Below are positions 10,580 through 22,915 of a stretch of DNA of 64,000 bases, in pieces; position 1 is the stretch's first letter; every line of letters starts with the position of its first letter. The notes under the pieces were generated by a model. That model saw only the letters and a list, made by a program, of their open reading frames with translations. It searched no databases and was not told the origin of the DNA. Position numbers and translations under genes: made by a program. The stretch covers positions 77,094,861 to 77,158,860 of the forward strand of contig JAOWCC010000019.1 in the NCBI GenBank assembly GCA_030867875.1, read 5' to 3'. This stretch comes from Actinernus sp. WN-2022 (Eukaryota > Cnidaria > Anthozoa > Actiniaria > Actinernidae).

Positions 10580-11220
10580 GGGTCCTGAAGAACTTTTCTG
10601 TCGAGCGCTTCTATTTCAATGCTTCTATCAGTCAAGCACATGTCCCCATTCAATGGAAAGAGGCAGATATCATCCCTATTACTAAGACATCTCCTGTTGC
10701 AGACATCAACTCGGACCTCAGCCGCCCAATATCCGGCTTTTTGCCACTCTATATCCAAGATTCTAGAGTCCTTCCCTGCCGCGTGGAATTTGAACGCTAT
10801 CTACTCCAAAACTAGATCCAAAACAATTTGCCGGGTCGCAAAAAGGCTCCTCTAGCTACGATAATGGTAAAAACCCTGGTCATTTAGCAAAGCGTTCGAT
10901 AGATCCTCGTGTGAAAGATGCGGCAACTTGATATTGCATGATAAGCCTATTGTAAACTGGATGATTGAACCCAGTCAACGGGAGCGTACTCCAAGGACTG
11001 TACTTGGGTCACTGTTATTCCTTATCATGATCAACGATTTGGCCACCCATCATGATCGAAGGTGGAAATATATTGACGATATAACTGTGTCTGAGATCAT
11101 TGATAAAGGCAACCAAGGAAAACTGCAATCTCTTGTCAACTTGATCGACTGCTGGTGTTACGATAACGACATGAAACTGAACCGTCAGTTCCAAGTGCAA
11201 ATACATCTCATTTGCTAAGG
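10580..11220 (+). pseudogene. CR1/L2-like LINE reverse transcriptase fragment
   Basis: Encodes HVPIQWKEADIIPITKTSP (the V-P-x-x-W-K-x-A-D-I-x-P block), then in another frame TVLGSLLFLIMINDLATHH and KYIDDITVSE, the Y-x-D-D catalytic block, then CWCYDNDMKLN. Several stops and frameshifts make it non-functional. Motif wording is close to the fragment at 3990-5320, so they are probably the same family. Confidence 0.8.
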
Positions 11221-12160
11221 AAAAACCACAGCTTCATCTATTGCCGTATCCAGGACTAGATATATTCAGTTGTCTAACTTAGTTTTCTTTGAGAGGCAGG
11301 AGCAGCAATTAAACTATAGAAAAAACGCTACCCGAATTGCGGGATTGATTCATCTTGTGATGTTACAATGAAAACCTACTGCATTTTATTGTACTAGTTT
11401 TCTCTAGGGAGCGAGTTGATTAATCTTATGACGTCACAGGATCCATGAAAAGTAACCAAAATTAGGGATTAAATGCAAGAAATGTTACAAAATTTGCTAG
11501 ATTAATACCTTTTTATGAGAAACAAACACAATAGTACAATATTTTTTTATTTTTTTTGACATGATACTTGCACTTTAAGTGGAACTTGCACATTTGCCAC
11601 ATTGTAGCCAAGGCATCAAAGCGGTTTTTTTTTTTTTCATTTACTCAAACGCGTTGGGGTTGACCTCCATTCACTCATCAGGCTGTACAACTTGCCACCG
11701 ACCTGTTCCTGAATGTGTCTGCCAAGTGTGGAATTATGATGCACCAATTAAACTTTCTGGGGACCTGAGAAAGGATCCAGGAACGAGCTCTCCGTACGAT
11801 CTTCCCCAACCACTCAAGATTATGAAGAAGCCTTGCCGGGCCGTCACTGCCTTACCGTTACTCAGTTAACGACGAAATGACTTGTGTATGTGCTAATTCA
11901 AGAAGCTTTTACATGCTGATCATAACTGACTGAACCAAGAACTAATTCCAACAAAGCGCAATGAATCGTGCAGTATCCACTACGTAATGATAGTCACAAT
12001 AATCGCATTGTTGGTAAAGACCTCTCGCTTTCATAATAGCTTCATTCCGTCTAGCGTGGCAATTTTCAATAACTCATGCATGACACTTTTATCGAACACG
12101 ATTTGATATTTTAATCTTGATATTTTCATCTTTATTTAAATAGACTGACTTAACTTAAGT
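11221..12160. other. Unassigned DNA
   Basis: Contains an open frame at 11579-11869 (+, 96 codons) with a cysteine-rich start (SGCTTCHRPVPECVCQ) that I cannot assign. No other structure seen. Confidence 0.35.
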
Positions 12161-12337
12161 TAGACTGTGAACAGTCCCTTTATTTTTCTTGGTCTCTAGT
12201 CACGAAAAACTCGGAAAACGATGTTTTGGCCGAGCGCGGATTGGGCGCAAACGAACTCCCTGGAGAGTTGGACGGCCAAAACATCGTTTTTCGAGTTTTT
12301 TGTGACCAAGAAAAATAAAAGGACTGTTCGCAGTCTA
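12161..12337. mobile_element. Foldback MITE
   Basis: Arms begin TAGACTGTGAACAGTCC on the left and end with its near-exact reverse complement on the right. Pairing continues through CCAAGAAAAATAAA and the CGATGTTTTGGCC segments, leaving a short GC-rich loop at about 12225-12255. No clear target duplication. Confidence 0.8.
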
Positions 12338-12399
12338 AACTGACTTAAATCTACAGACATTTTCATGTATTTCATACATATACCTAGATAGATTTAACG

Positions 12400-12620
12400 C
12401 AATTTACAATGATTTTATCGTTTTTTTTTTTTTAATGCGCTCTGGGTTTTTTTCCTGGGTGTCTCAAGTGGTAAATTGCATAGTAGGTACATTACTGTGT
12501 TATCGATGTGGGATAAACGAGTTTATCAGATTACACGGCTACTGTGCCGACGCATCAGACTTTGATATGCGATATTCTATTTACCTTTTAATTTCTTCCC
12601 AACTTATGATACTTGTAAAA
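12400..12620. repeat. Dispersed repeat, first copy
   Basis: The stretch with CTCAAGTGGTAAATTGCATA and CTACTGTGCCGACGCATCAG is related to 29660-29830 (CACAAGTGGAAAATTGCATA, GTACTGTGCCGATGTGTCAG). Both follow a poly-T tract. Family unknown. Confidence 0.65.
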
Positions 12621-13480
12621 TAACTTTTATTGACCCAAAAAACATGAATATTTTCATAATTTGCTGCAATTCTTGCTTTTTAAGAAGTGTGTTATCAACG
12701 TTAAAAAAACGTTATACATTCAAACAGCTAGCTAGTGATAACTCTGTGCCCAGCATATCAGGAAACTTAGACAAAGTACATCATCGGAATATAACAAGGT
12801 CAGACCTTTCAGGTGATAAGGCCTTTAGATGTAATGTTGAAAAAACATTAGCGTACTATGCAAGGTTAACCCTTGTCCTGCCAAATCAAGAGTTTTAACA
12901 ATACTTGTAAAATTCATGAATAATTAATGCCGTGAAAACCAATCCAAGCTCAGTATTCAGATCACATGCACAGTGCTGTAAATCCCAATAAAATTATTAA
13001 TGAGTAAATTAACTTTTGATAAAGATTTCGTACTCAGCTAATAAGTATGCATAACTTTTGATAAAGATCTGTAACTCCTATGGGACATACATGGTCATTC
13101 AAGTTCCATAATTAAAATAACACAGAATTACATAACAAATAATGTGCATTCCAATTATTGTTTCATTTCACAAGCACGAAGCGGCTCGCCATTGTAAATG
13201 ACCATAAAGATCGTCCGCTCATATTTTATCTACCACAAAACTAACCGACCACTGAGAACGATAGCACCAACGGCAAAGGAATGCACATGAAACATTACTT
13301 AAAAGACTTCTAAAGGCATTAAAGAAAAAATGCTTAGAAAGAGAATGAATTAAGTATTGTAGCTTAGACAAACACGTATCCCATGTGCTGGATATTAACT
13401 CTAATTCTATAAAGGCGATGGCTTTTCTCAGATTCATAATGATATTTCAAGTTTAAAGGGAGGTCTCCTGAGACAGCTGT
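12620..13480. other. Unassigned AT-rich DNA
   Basis: Open frames of 60-85 codons occur (12644-12898 + and 13219-13437 -) but none shows a family motif. Short direct repeats of AACTTTTGATAAAGAT at about 13010 and 13052. Confidence 0.35.
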
Positions 13481-13719
13481 TAGTCATGATTCACCATGGA
13501 AGGCTTGCTCTGATAGGATTAATATCACATGATGTTGGTGGATCTGGTGCCATTGTTTCTTTAAGTCAGTTTCACAGCAACTCTATAGGACTGCAGTTTG
13601 CTTTGACATTCGTATGGCTGGATGGCCCAGAATTATGTATTGAAAGCATTTCTAATGATCACTGGGCAAACTGTGTTCAACAAATGTCACTACCAGGCAC
13701 ATGGTGTGATAATATTATC

Positions 13720-14081
13720 AGAGGGTCCTGAAGGGTAAAATGGGAGCTGGGATTTGCCTCTTTTGGGGCTGGGAAAATGGGATTCGTGCACTGGGACAGG
13801 GATTTTACCACTGGGAATGGGACAAACACTTTGGAAAATGGGAATGGGATTTCTCTTCTTTGTGAGACTTGCTAGTCTCTGACTCTATAATTTCACACAA
13901 ATACTCGAATTAGCCCACTTTGATGACACAAATACTCGAATTAGCCCACTTTGATGACACAAATACTCGAATTAGCCCACTTTGATGACACAAATACTCG
14001 AATTAGCCCACTTTGATGACTGGGATTTGGACCAAAATTGGGCTGGGAACTGGGATTTAGGACCCCCCTTCAGGACCCTCT
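13720..14081. mobile_element. 362-bp MITE inserted in the OTU fragment
   Basis: TIRs AGAGGGTCCTGAAGGG on the left and CCTTCAGGACCCTCT on the right, flanked by TATC at 13716-13719 and 14082-14085. The interior is rich in GGGAATGGGAT-like repeats and holds a 31-bp tandem repeat. Confidence 0.85.
13895..14018. repeat. 31-bp tandem repeat, four copies
   Basis: Four consecutive copies of a 31-bp unit starting ACACAAATACTCGAATTAGC, with no visible differences, inside the MITE. Confidence 0.95.
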
Positions 14082-14155
14082 TATCATTATGAAAGCTGTG
14101 GCTTATGCATTCAATTGTGTAATTCATATCGCTAAGTCTCATATCAATTCACCTT

Positions 14156-16400
14156 GAAGCCTTCGGCTTCGGCAAATCAGTAACACAGACCTCTGTCATC
14201 GGCTCAACCTCATCCAATAAATTGCTTATTATTATTTTTATTATTATTATTATACAGTGAATGACGACTAGATCTCAGCTATATAAGGTACGATCTGTTC
14301 ATTTCCAGTATCTAACAACTCCAAACAACTTCGGAGTTTGATGGTCCATAAGACAAATCCCAATGGTTACATTTCCTGTTCAACGAAACTAATTTCACTC
14401 ACGCTCCAAGGCTGGACTTTCGTCATGTTTTCGTTTACAACAGAAATTAGTTCGACCTCATGAGCTGAGCTGACAGGAATCAATGTTGCAACACGATTGG
14501 CTACTACTAATTGGCGGGAAGATCATGTTAACGGCGAAGACCCAATATATGGTACTATGGCCTGACGGGTCTTCCCCTCGCAGAGTTGAGGTCGCATATT
14601 CAATCCGGGTTTGTACCGGTTAAGAGGAAGATATTTTCATAGTAGCGACTCGTACTTTCCCTTTTTCTATTAAAATACCCCGCTAGCAGAGGTTTCTCAT
14701 ATTTTCTCGTCCTTTTACCCGGGGACATTTCGCCGTATGACTTTCGTTGTACCGTTCGAGAAGCGACAAGAACAGCGAAACGGCTAGTAGGGTCAAGCCT
14801 GATTGACTTCTCAGTGCCTGTGCTGAGTACCGGAAACTATCCGAAACATTAAAGCTGAAGCTATGACAAGTAATCAATTCTAGAATATTCGATTATAAAA
14901 AGTAAAGTAATTAATTAGTTCCCTAGGTTCCGTTGTGTGTTTAATATTCCGAGCAGTATGTGTAGGAAATCACGATGGTTTCGAGTGCAATTCGGGATAA
15001 ATTGGAACGAGTGATCATGAGTTTTCAAAGAGTATCGAAATTGCACGAGCCCGCAGGAATTTACCCAGAATCGTATGATTTATTGTTCAACAAATTTACT
15101 TGAATCTTCGGACAATCTTCGGACAATCTTCGCAAATATCGGAAAAATTGAAACACGGTTAAAATAAGTAATGCTCTTGGTAATGCTACATCATCTGAAA
15201 TGTTAATGTTTAGTACTCTAAAATGAATTTACAGGGTTAAAATTGTTTTTGCTGTAACCACAGTGCAGCATAATCAGTTTTAACCTTTCGAAAATTTTCG
15301 GAAACACTTCGGAATTTTTCGGGAAATCTTCGGAAAAATTCCTTTAACAAATGTACTTCAATCTGGAGCTTTTGTTTTCGATGTATAGATAGTCAATTTC
15401 CTGATTTTGAGTGTAATTACAACCAAACAGTGCAATTTGGGATAAATTGCACTCCTCACAGCCAATCCGAATCGATAAATTTTGTCGAGTGTATGATTAG
15501 CGGGGGAAAACCACTTCAAGCTGAGTCTCTGCATTCTATGTTATACGAATCAGATCCGAAAATTCCGGTATTACGAAAGGGTATAACCGCCCACATGTCA
15601 TTCACGTGATATTAAAATAAGTGGAGTGGGCCTGGGGCAGACAAGGACGACAAGGACATACAAAAGATTAAAGAAACTCAAGGCGAGAGTTTGCTTATAT
15701 TTCTTTATTTCTACAAGAAAATACATAATTTTTGATAACCTTCTATATCTAAGGGGCATGACAGACACTGTTGTCAAAATGTAGTTGAGAAATATCAAGC
15801 GAAAAAGGTAAGAGAATATCATTTTTACAGTTGACCGTGAAAGTTATGTTGACGCCACAGTCACCTCGGCATCGCTTCACCCTGAGAAGAACTCAGCTCT
15901 CAACATTGTTTATAATTTGTGATAAAGCCATGTTTTTGTGGTGTTAACGTGCCACACATGTGTGTAATACACTTTAGGATCGAGTGATGCGGACGAAGGA
16001 ATGCAGACGAAATGACCGAGTGTTGTAACACTGGACCATTTTAAACTCGTCAGTCGTCTGTAGAGTGTAGCTAGGTTGATAACGACTAAATACATACGTG
16101 TAACTTGGAGCCCATAACTTACATGTATGGAGAAAATGAATAACTAAACTAAAGGCTACGAAAAGAAACCACATTTCGTGTTTTGTAACCAGAACATATG
16201 ATGAATTTCAGTATTTACTCGTGGGCCTTGCCCTTCTAAAATATACTAAATACAATTTATTTTATATTTAATTTTAGATCGATCGCACAATATCGATCGT
16301 TTTTATCGTAAACAAAAACTGACGCTTTTATATTTGAAGAATAACCCTAAACCATGGTTCTATACGTGTATTGTGATATGAGAAAAACAAAGCTTAGCTA
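14156..16400. other. Unassigned DNA with short repeats
   Basis: Contains (TTA)n-type sequence at about 14226-14256 that may be a LINE or MITE tail, and clusters of TTCGG/TTCGGAAAA at 15100-15350. The short segment GTGCAATTCGGGATAAATTG at about 14988 recurs near 15431 as GTGCAATTTGGGATAAATTG. No gene supported. Confidence 0.4.
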
Positions 16401-16409
16401 AGGGAGTTG

Positions 16410-17170
16410 AGTAATTCCATTTTTGCAATCATGCAAAATTTAGTCAGCATAAACCGGAAGTTGAATGTTGGTCGTTATTATGCCTGCCTACCTTGATTAA
16501 TACTTAATTATAATGTTTTTATTATGGTTATCATTTCGTAAAAATTATGGGGGATAGTCATTGTTAACAAAGTTTTCATTTTCATTTGCCCAATAGCAAA
16601 TCATCGCAGATTTTGCAGATGTTTTCCGTTGCATTTTCTTGGAAATGCCGGCACATTTCCAGGAAATATCTTTTGAGACTACAGTATGCTCTATGTTTAT
16701 ATGAAGTTTGGTTTCTTTGCAAACATTGAATTAATCTCTTTGGTATCTCCTATGCTTTCGTAAGAGTTAGAAATGAAACTATCAAAATAGTAATTCATGA
16801 GTAAATCCATTTTTGCAATCAAAATTTCCTTTCAGTTTTCACTGAAGTATGTGTACACAGTACACCACCATTATAAACCAGAAGTTGAATGGTTGCTAGT
16901 ATGTGAAGATTAATACTTAATTACTATTTTTCTATATAATAATTAAGAAAGTTTTCATTTTCATTTTTCTCAATAGAAAATCGTCACATTACATGTATTT
17001 TGCAGATATTTTCTTTGTAGTTTCTTGGAAGTTATCAACAACCACATTTCCAAGAATCTTGAATTTGAATACGTAAATCTACAATGGGCTCTATGCTTGT
17101 ATGTAGTTGGTTTCTTTGCAAATTCTGAATTCATTTCTTGGTATCTCATGCTTTCATAAGAGTTAAAAAT
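16410..17170. repeat. Diverged tandem duplication of ~380 bp
   Basis: Copy 1 (about 16410-16790) and copy 2 (about 16795-17170) share in the same order CCATTTTTGCAATCA, AAACCRGAAGTTGAATG, AAGTTTTCATTTTCATTT, CAATAGMAAATC, GGTTTCTTTGCAAA and a final AAGAGTTARAAATGAAAC. Indels separate the blocks. Confidence 0.8.
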
Positions 17171-18142
17171 GAAACACCTATAATAAAATGTAAATGTTCT
17201 AGATGGAAAAGGAACATCAAAAACTGATGAAAACAATAACTTCCTTTATAATATAAGACATGCTTTGACCTGAAAGCTTGCTAGCTATGTCCTGTCACAC
17301 AGTCAAACTGTCTGGCTTAAAATAAACAAACCAAATGATAAGAATATACTGACCAGCAGTCAAGTTAGAATATTTTATTAATCCCCTAAACATTTTTCTT
17401 GATGTCCTACATGCATATACAGTAAGGAACTTAAAGTTGAACGTATACTTTTATGGTACAATGGTGAATGTAGAAAGGGTTATTGACACAGAGAACGAGG
17501 AAGTTCAAAGATCTACCCAGTCATAAGGAAGTACTGATCATTCTCTTTGAATGTTTTTCAATGGATTTGCATATGAATAAATGTTTGAATTCCTCATTTA
17601 GGTTTAATTATAATAAATTTATTATCATTGATATCAAAGTGCATGTGCACTTACTGTAGCTGAACTTGTGTGTGCTATACAAATGTAGCTGTTGAACACT
17701 AAGAAAGTGAAGTAGTTTGATTCATAATTTGTCAGAAAATGTTTTTATTGGCAATACACTGTACATGTGTAATGCTTCTGGTGCAAGTCCTACGCACAAT
17801 GTGAAGTTTTTGTAATTTCTAGGTACATATGCATGTACTGACTGCTATTTTTGAGTACTTTGCTTTTATCAGTGAAACAACTCAGCAATTCATGGTTAAT
17901 ATCAAACCCATTTATACTTGTTGAGGAGTTCAAGTGTTACTAACATATTCTAATTTATTCAGAATTTTATTTGTTTCTTAGCCCTTTGTTGGGAAATATT
18001 TCAATGTTTCTAAAAGCAAAACATAATACTTTTGGGGTTTATAAGAAACAAAAACCCAAATCAAATTTGAAGTTAGCCACAGAAGCTACATTGTAGGAAG
18101 TCAGAATTTACATGCATTGAACAAAGCTTAAATTGTGAAATA
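17171..18142. other. Unassigned AT-rich DNA
   Basis: No open frame, motif or long repeat that I can support. Confidence 0.4.
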
Positions 18143-18657
18143 AACAAGAGCCCATCTGGGCTTTCACTCGGGCCACATGAGATTGAAGATGAAATACACT
18201 TTCATTTGAAATCCTCTTAGTAATATTAACCAAAGAGAATAATTATTAGCTGAATTTAGCAGTCTTTAGGAGTGGCCGGTAGCGCGGTGACTTTCATTCT
18301 CTGCTCCCCAAGCATATATATGTAATTTAATATTTTTGTTTTTCTTGTATGTTGACCTTTTAATTTAAACACTACTTATTCATGTAACACACGTTTACAA
18401 TTTAGTCTGCTGTTCTATTATACTGCAGGTTCCGAGTATGTATTATGTCCGAGAGTAAAATGAAATGTGGCATAAAACCTACGAAACGTACCCCAAACAA
18501 GCTGATAGCGTCCGCAGAATCTTAAGATGGCGACTGGACTTGAGATAAATCTATTAGCGGCAATAATTAATGCATAATTTAACGCATGCGCAGATTTTTT
18601 TTTTGCACAGAACAAAACCTGCAGATTAAGACTCGTGCCTGCCACAGGCAGCCCGAG
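18143..18657. mobile_element. 515-bp non-autonomous element with hairpin ends
   Basis: The left end is AACAAGAGCCCATCTGGGC followed by TTTCACTCGGGCC. The right end is CTGCCACAGGCAGCCCGAG followed by TAA. It shares both ends, plus TTTAGGAGTGGCCGGTAGCG and CTACGAAACGTACCCC, with the 2.18 kb element at 47604-49785, so it is probably a deletion derivative. Confidence 0.7.
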
Positions 18658-18748
18658 TAATTAATATATGTCTATGTAAATATGATAATAACTGAGACAA
18701 AAGGTCAAACTTAAGGAAGCATCCAGCATTCAACTGTGGAATCTGAAG

Positions 18749-20628
18749 CATACTGTAAAACCTGGACTGGACTAGCTGGACTCAGAAAACCCAGACTGGA
18801 TTAAAAAACCTGGACTGGGCTCAGCAAACCCGGAAATCACATTACAACCTTATTTTTATGAATACGATATATAAATACAGTTGTATGATATTCTGACAGT
18901 AAAATCATAGGGTCATTTTTAATTATAAAACATACAACTGTTGAAACATATTATACTCTATAGCCCCCCTTTTCCCTCTGCTCAATGTTGAAGCTCAAGA
19001 AGTGGATGGGGGAAAGGGGTGTTCCAACTAATTTTGTTAAAGATTGTATAACACATGAAGGTCATGTTTCTTTAACTACATTAGTCATTAACCCAAGAAA
19101 GAAAGTTCCTTGTTTAAGTTTTAATGTAAGTAATGTTGACTCACTTAGCCAGCTCGATTCAAGGGTCAAATTTCTGTTCCTGTTCCCGTGTTATTTTCTT
19201 TTCGATCATTTCTGTATTTATCTATGAGTATGCTCTCTTCCAGTCCTGTTAAGCATTAGAAAACTAGACAGTGTAAAAGCTGATTTTATTGGTTGCTCAG
19301 CTGCTTGTAATAACAAGCATGTATGCAGAGATATATTTAGAGCATATACCTCATGAGTGTGACAGTGCTGTTACCAGATCAGTACAGTGGCCACTATCAC
19401 ATGGGCCACTATCACATTGTGCTACTAACAAGTAGTGTTGATTTCATGAAATTGACCAGTGAAATCGAAGACGAAATTTACGATATTTTTACACGAGGGT
19501 GTGATCACAATTTTAGCAGGCACAAATGATTCCTTATCATCAGACAATTGTTTCAAGGTGTAACTTGTACTTAATTGCTAAAATCATACTATGAGCTACG
19601 GGGAGTAGAATGACTGCAGAAAAAATATTTTTTTTGGCCAAAAAGTGATCATCTTGTTCATCTTATTTATTTTTTTACTCTTTAATGCCAATAGGTATAA
19701 ATGAATGTCATACATCAAAATTATCCCCTCTGACAGGTTTCCTAATTTTTGTTGTCATATTTGTAATCGGACCCTTGCATCAAAATCACGTAAATTTCAT
19801 TCCTGACTTTTGTTGTCAATTTCTTGAAACTGACATTTATTGTTAGGAATGAAATGTAGCGCTTCTCGTCAAGAATACAATACAATCTTCAACCTGTTAT
19901 TAGGAACACCATTGTAGGAATTATTTAACTTGAATGTCATCCGGGCCCTTTTTGCCTAACGCGGCCCACATAATATTGATCTTTCTTGTTTATGGTTTAT
20001 TCAAAGCAATAAACCTAGTAGATTTGGCAACTATATATACTGGTAATACATTTTAACTAACTGGTGGACATTACCCACTCAGCAACTAGAAATAATTTCT
20101 GTAAAAAAACCTCTCAACAATAGCTAACTTTGATATTAAATAGACTTTACACAAGCTAACACTTCCTGTGCATTAAGGTTCTCCGCCTAGTGTGGTTTCA
20201 TAAGTTGAAGTTTTAATATTTCACTGCACATTTCAAAACAGCTAAAATTTCAGCCTATCCCAAGTCTTGACTAAAAGATTGAGTGCAGTTATCAGTTGTT
20301 GTTGCTTGATCAGTATTTTGCTTCTGGTGATCAATAAGAATTTGCTTTCATTACTAAAAAAAAATGTGCAACGGTCTCAGGTATCACTATTCCAGGGAAA
20401 CATTTGCCTAACTCAAAGCTTTATACATAAAGAAATAAAACAATATTATACGGTTTTCTTTTCTTCTTACTGTGAAAACTTGGCAACAGGGCATTGTAGA
20501 GTTCAATTATGATTTTACTGTTATAAGATCATATTTATCTTTAAAATAAGGTTGTGATTTGATTGCTGGATTTTCTGAGCCCTGTCCAGGTTTCCTTAGT
20601 CCAGTCCAGTCCATGTTTTACAGTATGC
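18749..20628. mobile_element. TIR element, ~1.88 kb
   Basis: The left terminus GCATACTGTAAAACCTGGAC and the right terminus GTCCATGTTTTACAGTATGC are inverted. Subterminal TGGACTGGACT and TCCAGTCCAGTCC repeats occur on both sides. Internal segments (GCTCTCTTCCAGTCCTGTTA at about 19228, CTTTACACAAGCTAACACTT at about 20144) recur at 35720-36330. The ORF at 18985-19227 (80 codons) shows no recognised motif. Confidence 0.6.
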
Positions 20629-22365
20629 CATGCACTGGTTAATAGATCAAGAGCATTAACATTATTTTTCTCAAGATGACGTGCTGTGCAGGAGTTCGCC
20701 TTTATAATGAGCTTATTACATATGTACCATTCAATCACCTCCAATGTAAGGTGATTTTTGGATTGAATCTTAATCTAAGAAAAGAAGTGATGTGGAAGTG
20801 TGCTCAAGATATGCAGTGAAGTTGTTTTCCTAGTTAATGCTTGAAGGTACATTAGTTGTGTGAATATCAAGTTTCATTTAGCTTTTGTAAAGCTAAAATG
20901 CTCTGTTTGGTGTACATGTAAGACAAAAACTACTTTGGAACACGTGATATGTCATTTTCATGTACAATAGTGCATTACTTACCTTGGTTTTGCAATGTGA
21001 TGTACATGTACAGTCATGTAGATTGTGAAAGAATGGTATGCTTGAGTGACTCCACTAATGGAATGGTCACCAAAACATTAGATCTGTATTCACCAAGTGT
21101 ATTCTGTACATTGACAATGACTGTATACATACATACATTGACAGATGTGCACACATACATGTACATGTACATGTTGCACATAATGCATGTATACACATAA
21201 CAATTACATACGTACATATATCTTTTAAATTTCCTTTTGATTATCATTAGCAATTAGCCCAAGCATGCAATGTATTAGCATGGCTCAGTTGTTTTATTTT
21301 CAGGATATTGTAGCTACTTTTTGGTTACTAAGAGAGCGCAGCTCGTTATGTGGACCGGTGCTGACTGACATTCAAGACAAATTGTAGAAAGATAATTGTA
21401 GAAAGATAATTGTAGAAAGGAAAGCTGGTTGCAGAGGAGTAGACTTGTTTCTTGTTGAAATTATAGACTATTGCATATGGCTCTCAGGTTATAGTTGCTG
21501 GCAGACTTGTTTTCTTGTAGTTTTACTACTTCCACTGGACTGCATCGAGGATCGAGGCTTGTGCTTGATTCTCGTGTGAACACTCATCAGAACAGAGCTT
21601 TATTGAGTCTTCATGATTGTTCAGTTATTTTGCTGTTGGGGTGTTTGATTCCTGCATTACCTGATGCCATGTTCTAATTTCGTTTCTACTGAGTGGAGAC
21701 TTCATGTGACATCGTTGTTTGGAACATTGAACTCTGCTAGACAGTGATTTCTGAAACTTTGTAGAACCTGACAGGACATCTATCTTGCCTCTGTAGCATT
21801 GACCTTTGGATGGAATTGTATTTCGACTAGTTCTTGAAATCCTGTCCTTATCTGGTTGACTTTGTGTACATGAATTTTTGACAACAAATGGTCAAGTTTG
21901 CTTTGTAATTATATTTACAGGGCTTTCTCCCTTTTAAAAACTGTATTATTATGTTTGTGCTCTTAAATTGCATCACTAAGTGCCTAGTTAATTATCTCTA
22001 TTTTACCTCGATTTTAGTTTTCAATTTCCTGATCTTCACATAGACAAAAATATGCAAATTATGGCCGTTATCATGGTAACGGTCTGTACGGCAAAATGCT
22101 GACCAATCACAAGCCAATCAAAACACTTGATTTGACATTGACAGTGGCTTGCCATATAATATAATATATATTACAATGTATATATATTGTAGTTTCTCTT
22201 ATAGACAGTTATTGTCATTAGATTATACAATGTAGATACATTTTTAGATTATTATTATAATATGTTTAGATTTAACTTATTGTACCTAATATTTTAGCAT
22301 GTCGCTCAGGAAGAGCACTTTTGTGATGACATTTTCATGGATAAGTAAAGATATCTATTCTATTA
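20629..22365. other. Unassigned DNA with simple repeats
   Basis: ACATGTACATGTACATG repeats at about 21155-21185, a triplicated AGAAAGATAATTGT at about 21385-21415, and AT-rich TATATTACAATGTATATATTG near 22165-22190. No gene supported. Confidence 0.4.
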
Positions 22366-22512
22366 ATTAGGGGTGTTTTTTTTTTTTGGGGGGGGGGGGG
22401 GGGGTATGCTGGTGGAAATGAAAAATGCCATGCTTAATTTTTTATGATCCCTTCCCCCCAAATTCCCCCTCTAGATTACTATAACCCAGCCCACCCACCC
22501 CTAATTGCTGCA
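22366..22512. mobile_element. Short MITE with poly-T/poly-G left end
   Basis: The left end ATTAGGGGTG, then T- and G-tracts, opposes CACCCCTAAT at the right. The interior is low complexity. Ends are approximate. Confidence 0.5.
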
Positions 22513-22582
22513 TGAAAATTGGTGACCATCCCCCATTTTGCACCAGCCCTCTCCCTTCTAATTAATGATTGGTGCCTTAAAG

Positions 22583-22665
22583 TGGATCGCCTATCACCTC
22601 TGTGGCCTGGGATTCAATACCAATAGCAGCACCATATTTGAGTTGAGTTTGTTGGTACAGTCCCG
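22583..22665 (+). repeat. tRNA-like SINE remnant
   Basis: Contains GTGGCCTGGGATTCAATACC, which resembles a polymerase III B-box (GGTTCRANNCC) with one mismatch, followed by TTTGAGTTGAGTTTGTTGGT. It is truncated and of low certainty. Confidence 0.4.
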
Positions 22666-22674
22666 CTCAAAAAC

Positions 22675-22915
22675 TTTGCAACCACCACTAAACGCCAAAC
22701 GGCGCTAACGGCTTTTAGCGGCGCTAGTGCCACTAACTTTTACCGTTAGTGCCACCAAACCACTAAACGTCTAGCGCCGTCGACGGCTAGCCACCAAACG
22801 TCTAGCGCCGTCGACGCCTAGCCACCAAAAGTTCTGAGCCACCAACGGCTAGCCACCAAAACCTCTGAGCCACCAACGGCTAGCCACTAAATCGTTGAGC
22901 CGCCGACGTTTCAAG
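22675..22915. repeat. Short-period repeats built on CCACCAAACGTCTAGCGCCG
   Basis: Variants of GCCACCAAACGTCTAGCGCC, GAGCCACCAACGGCTA and GTCGACGGCTAG recur about every 20-40 bp. The composition is GC-rich and CpG-rich compared with its surroundings. Confidence 0.75.

Larger units (their letters stand above)
13500..14150 (+). pseudogene. OTU-like cysteine protease fragment split by a MITE
   Basis: The part at about 13580-13719 encodes GPELCIESISNDHWANCVQQ and MSLPGTWCDNI, a pattern of OTU-type domains as I know them from cnidarian genomes (…NPExxIES…W…QMS…GTWxDNIIIQAVA…). The 362-bp MITE at 13720-14081 interrupts it. Immediately after the MITE the frame resumes with a sequence of the expected continuation (IMKAVAYAFNCVIHIAKSH). 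Excising the MITE and one 4-bp duplication gives an uninterrupted reading frame across the junction. Stops appear from about 14155. OTU enzymes cleave ubiquitin chains. The catalytic Cys region is not visible in the fragment, so activity is not expected. Confidence 0.65.
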
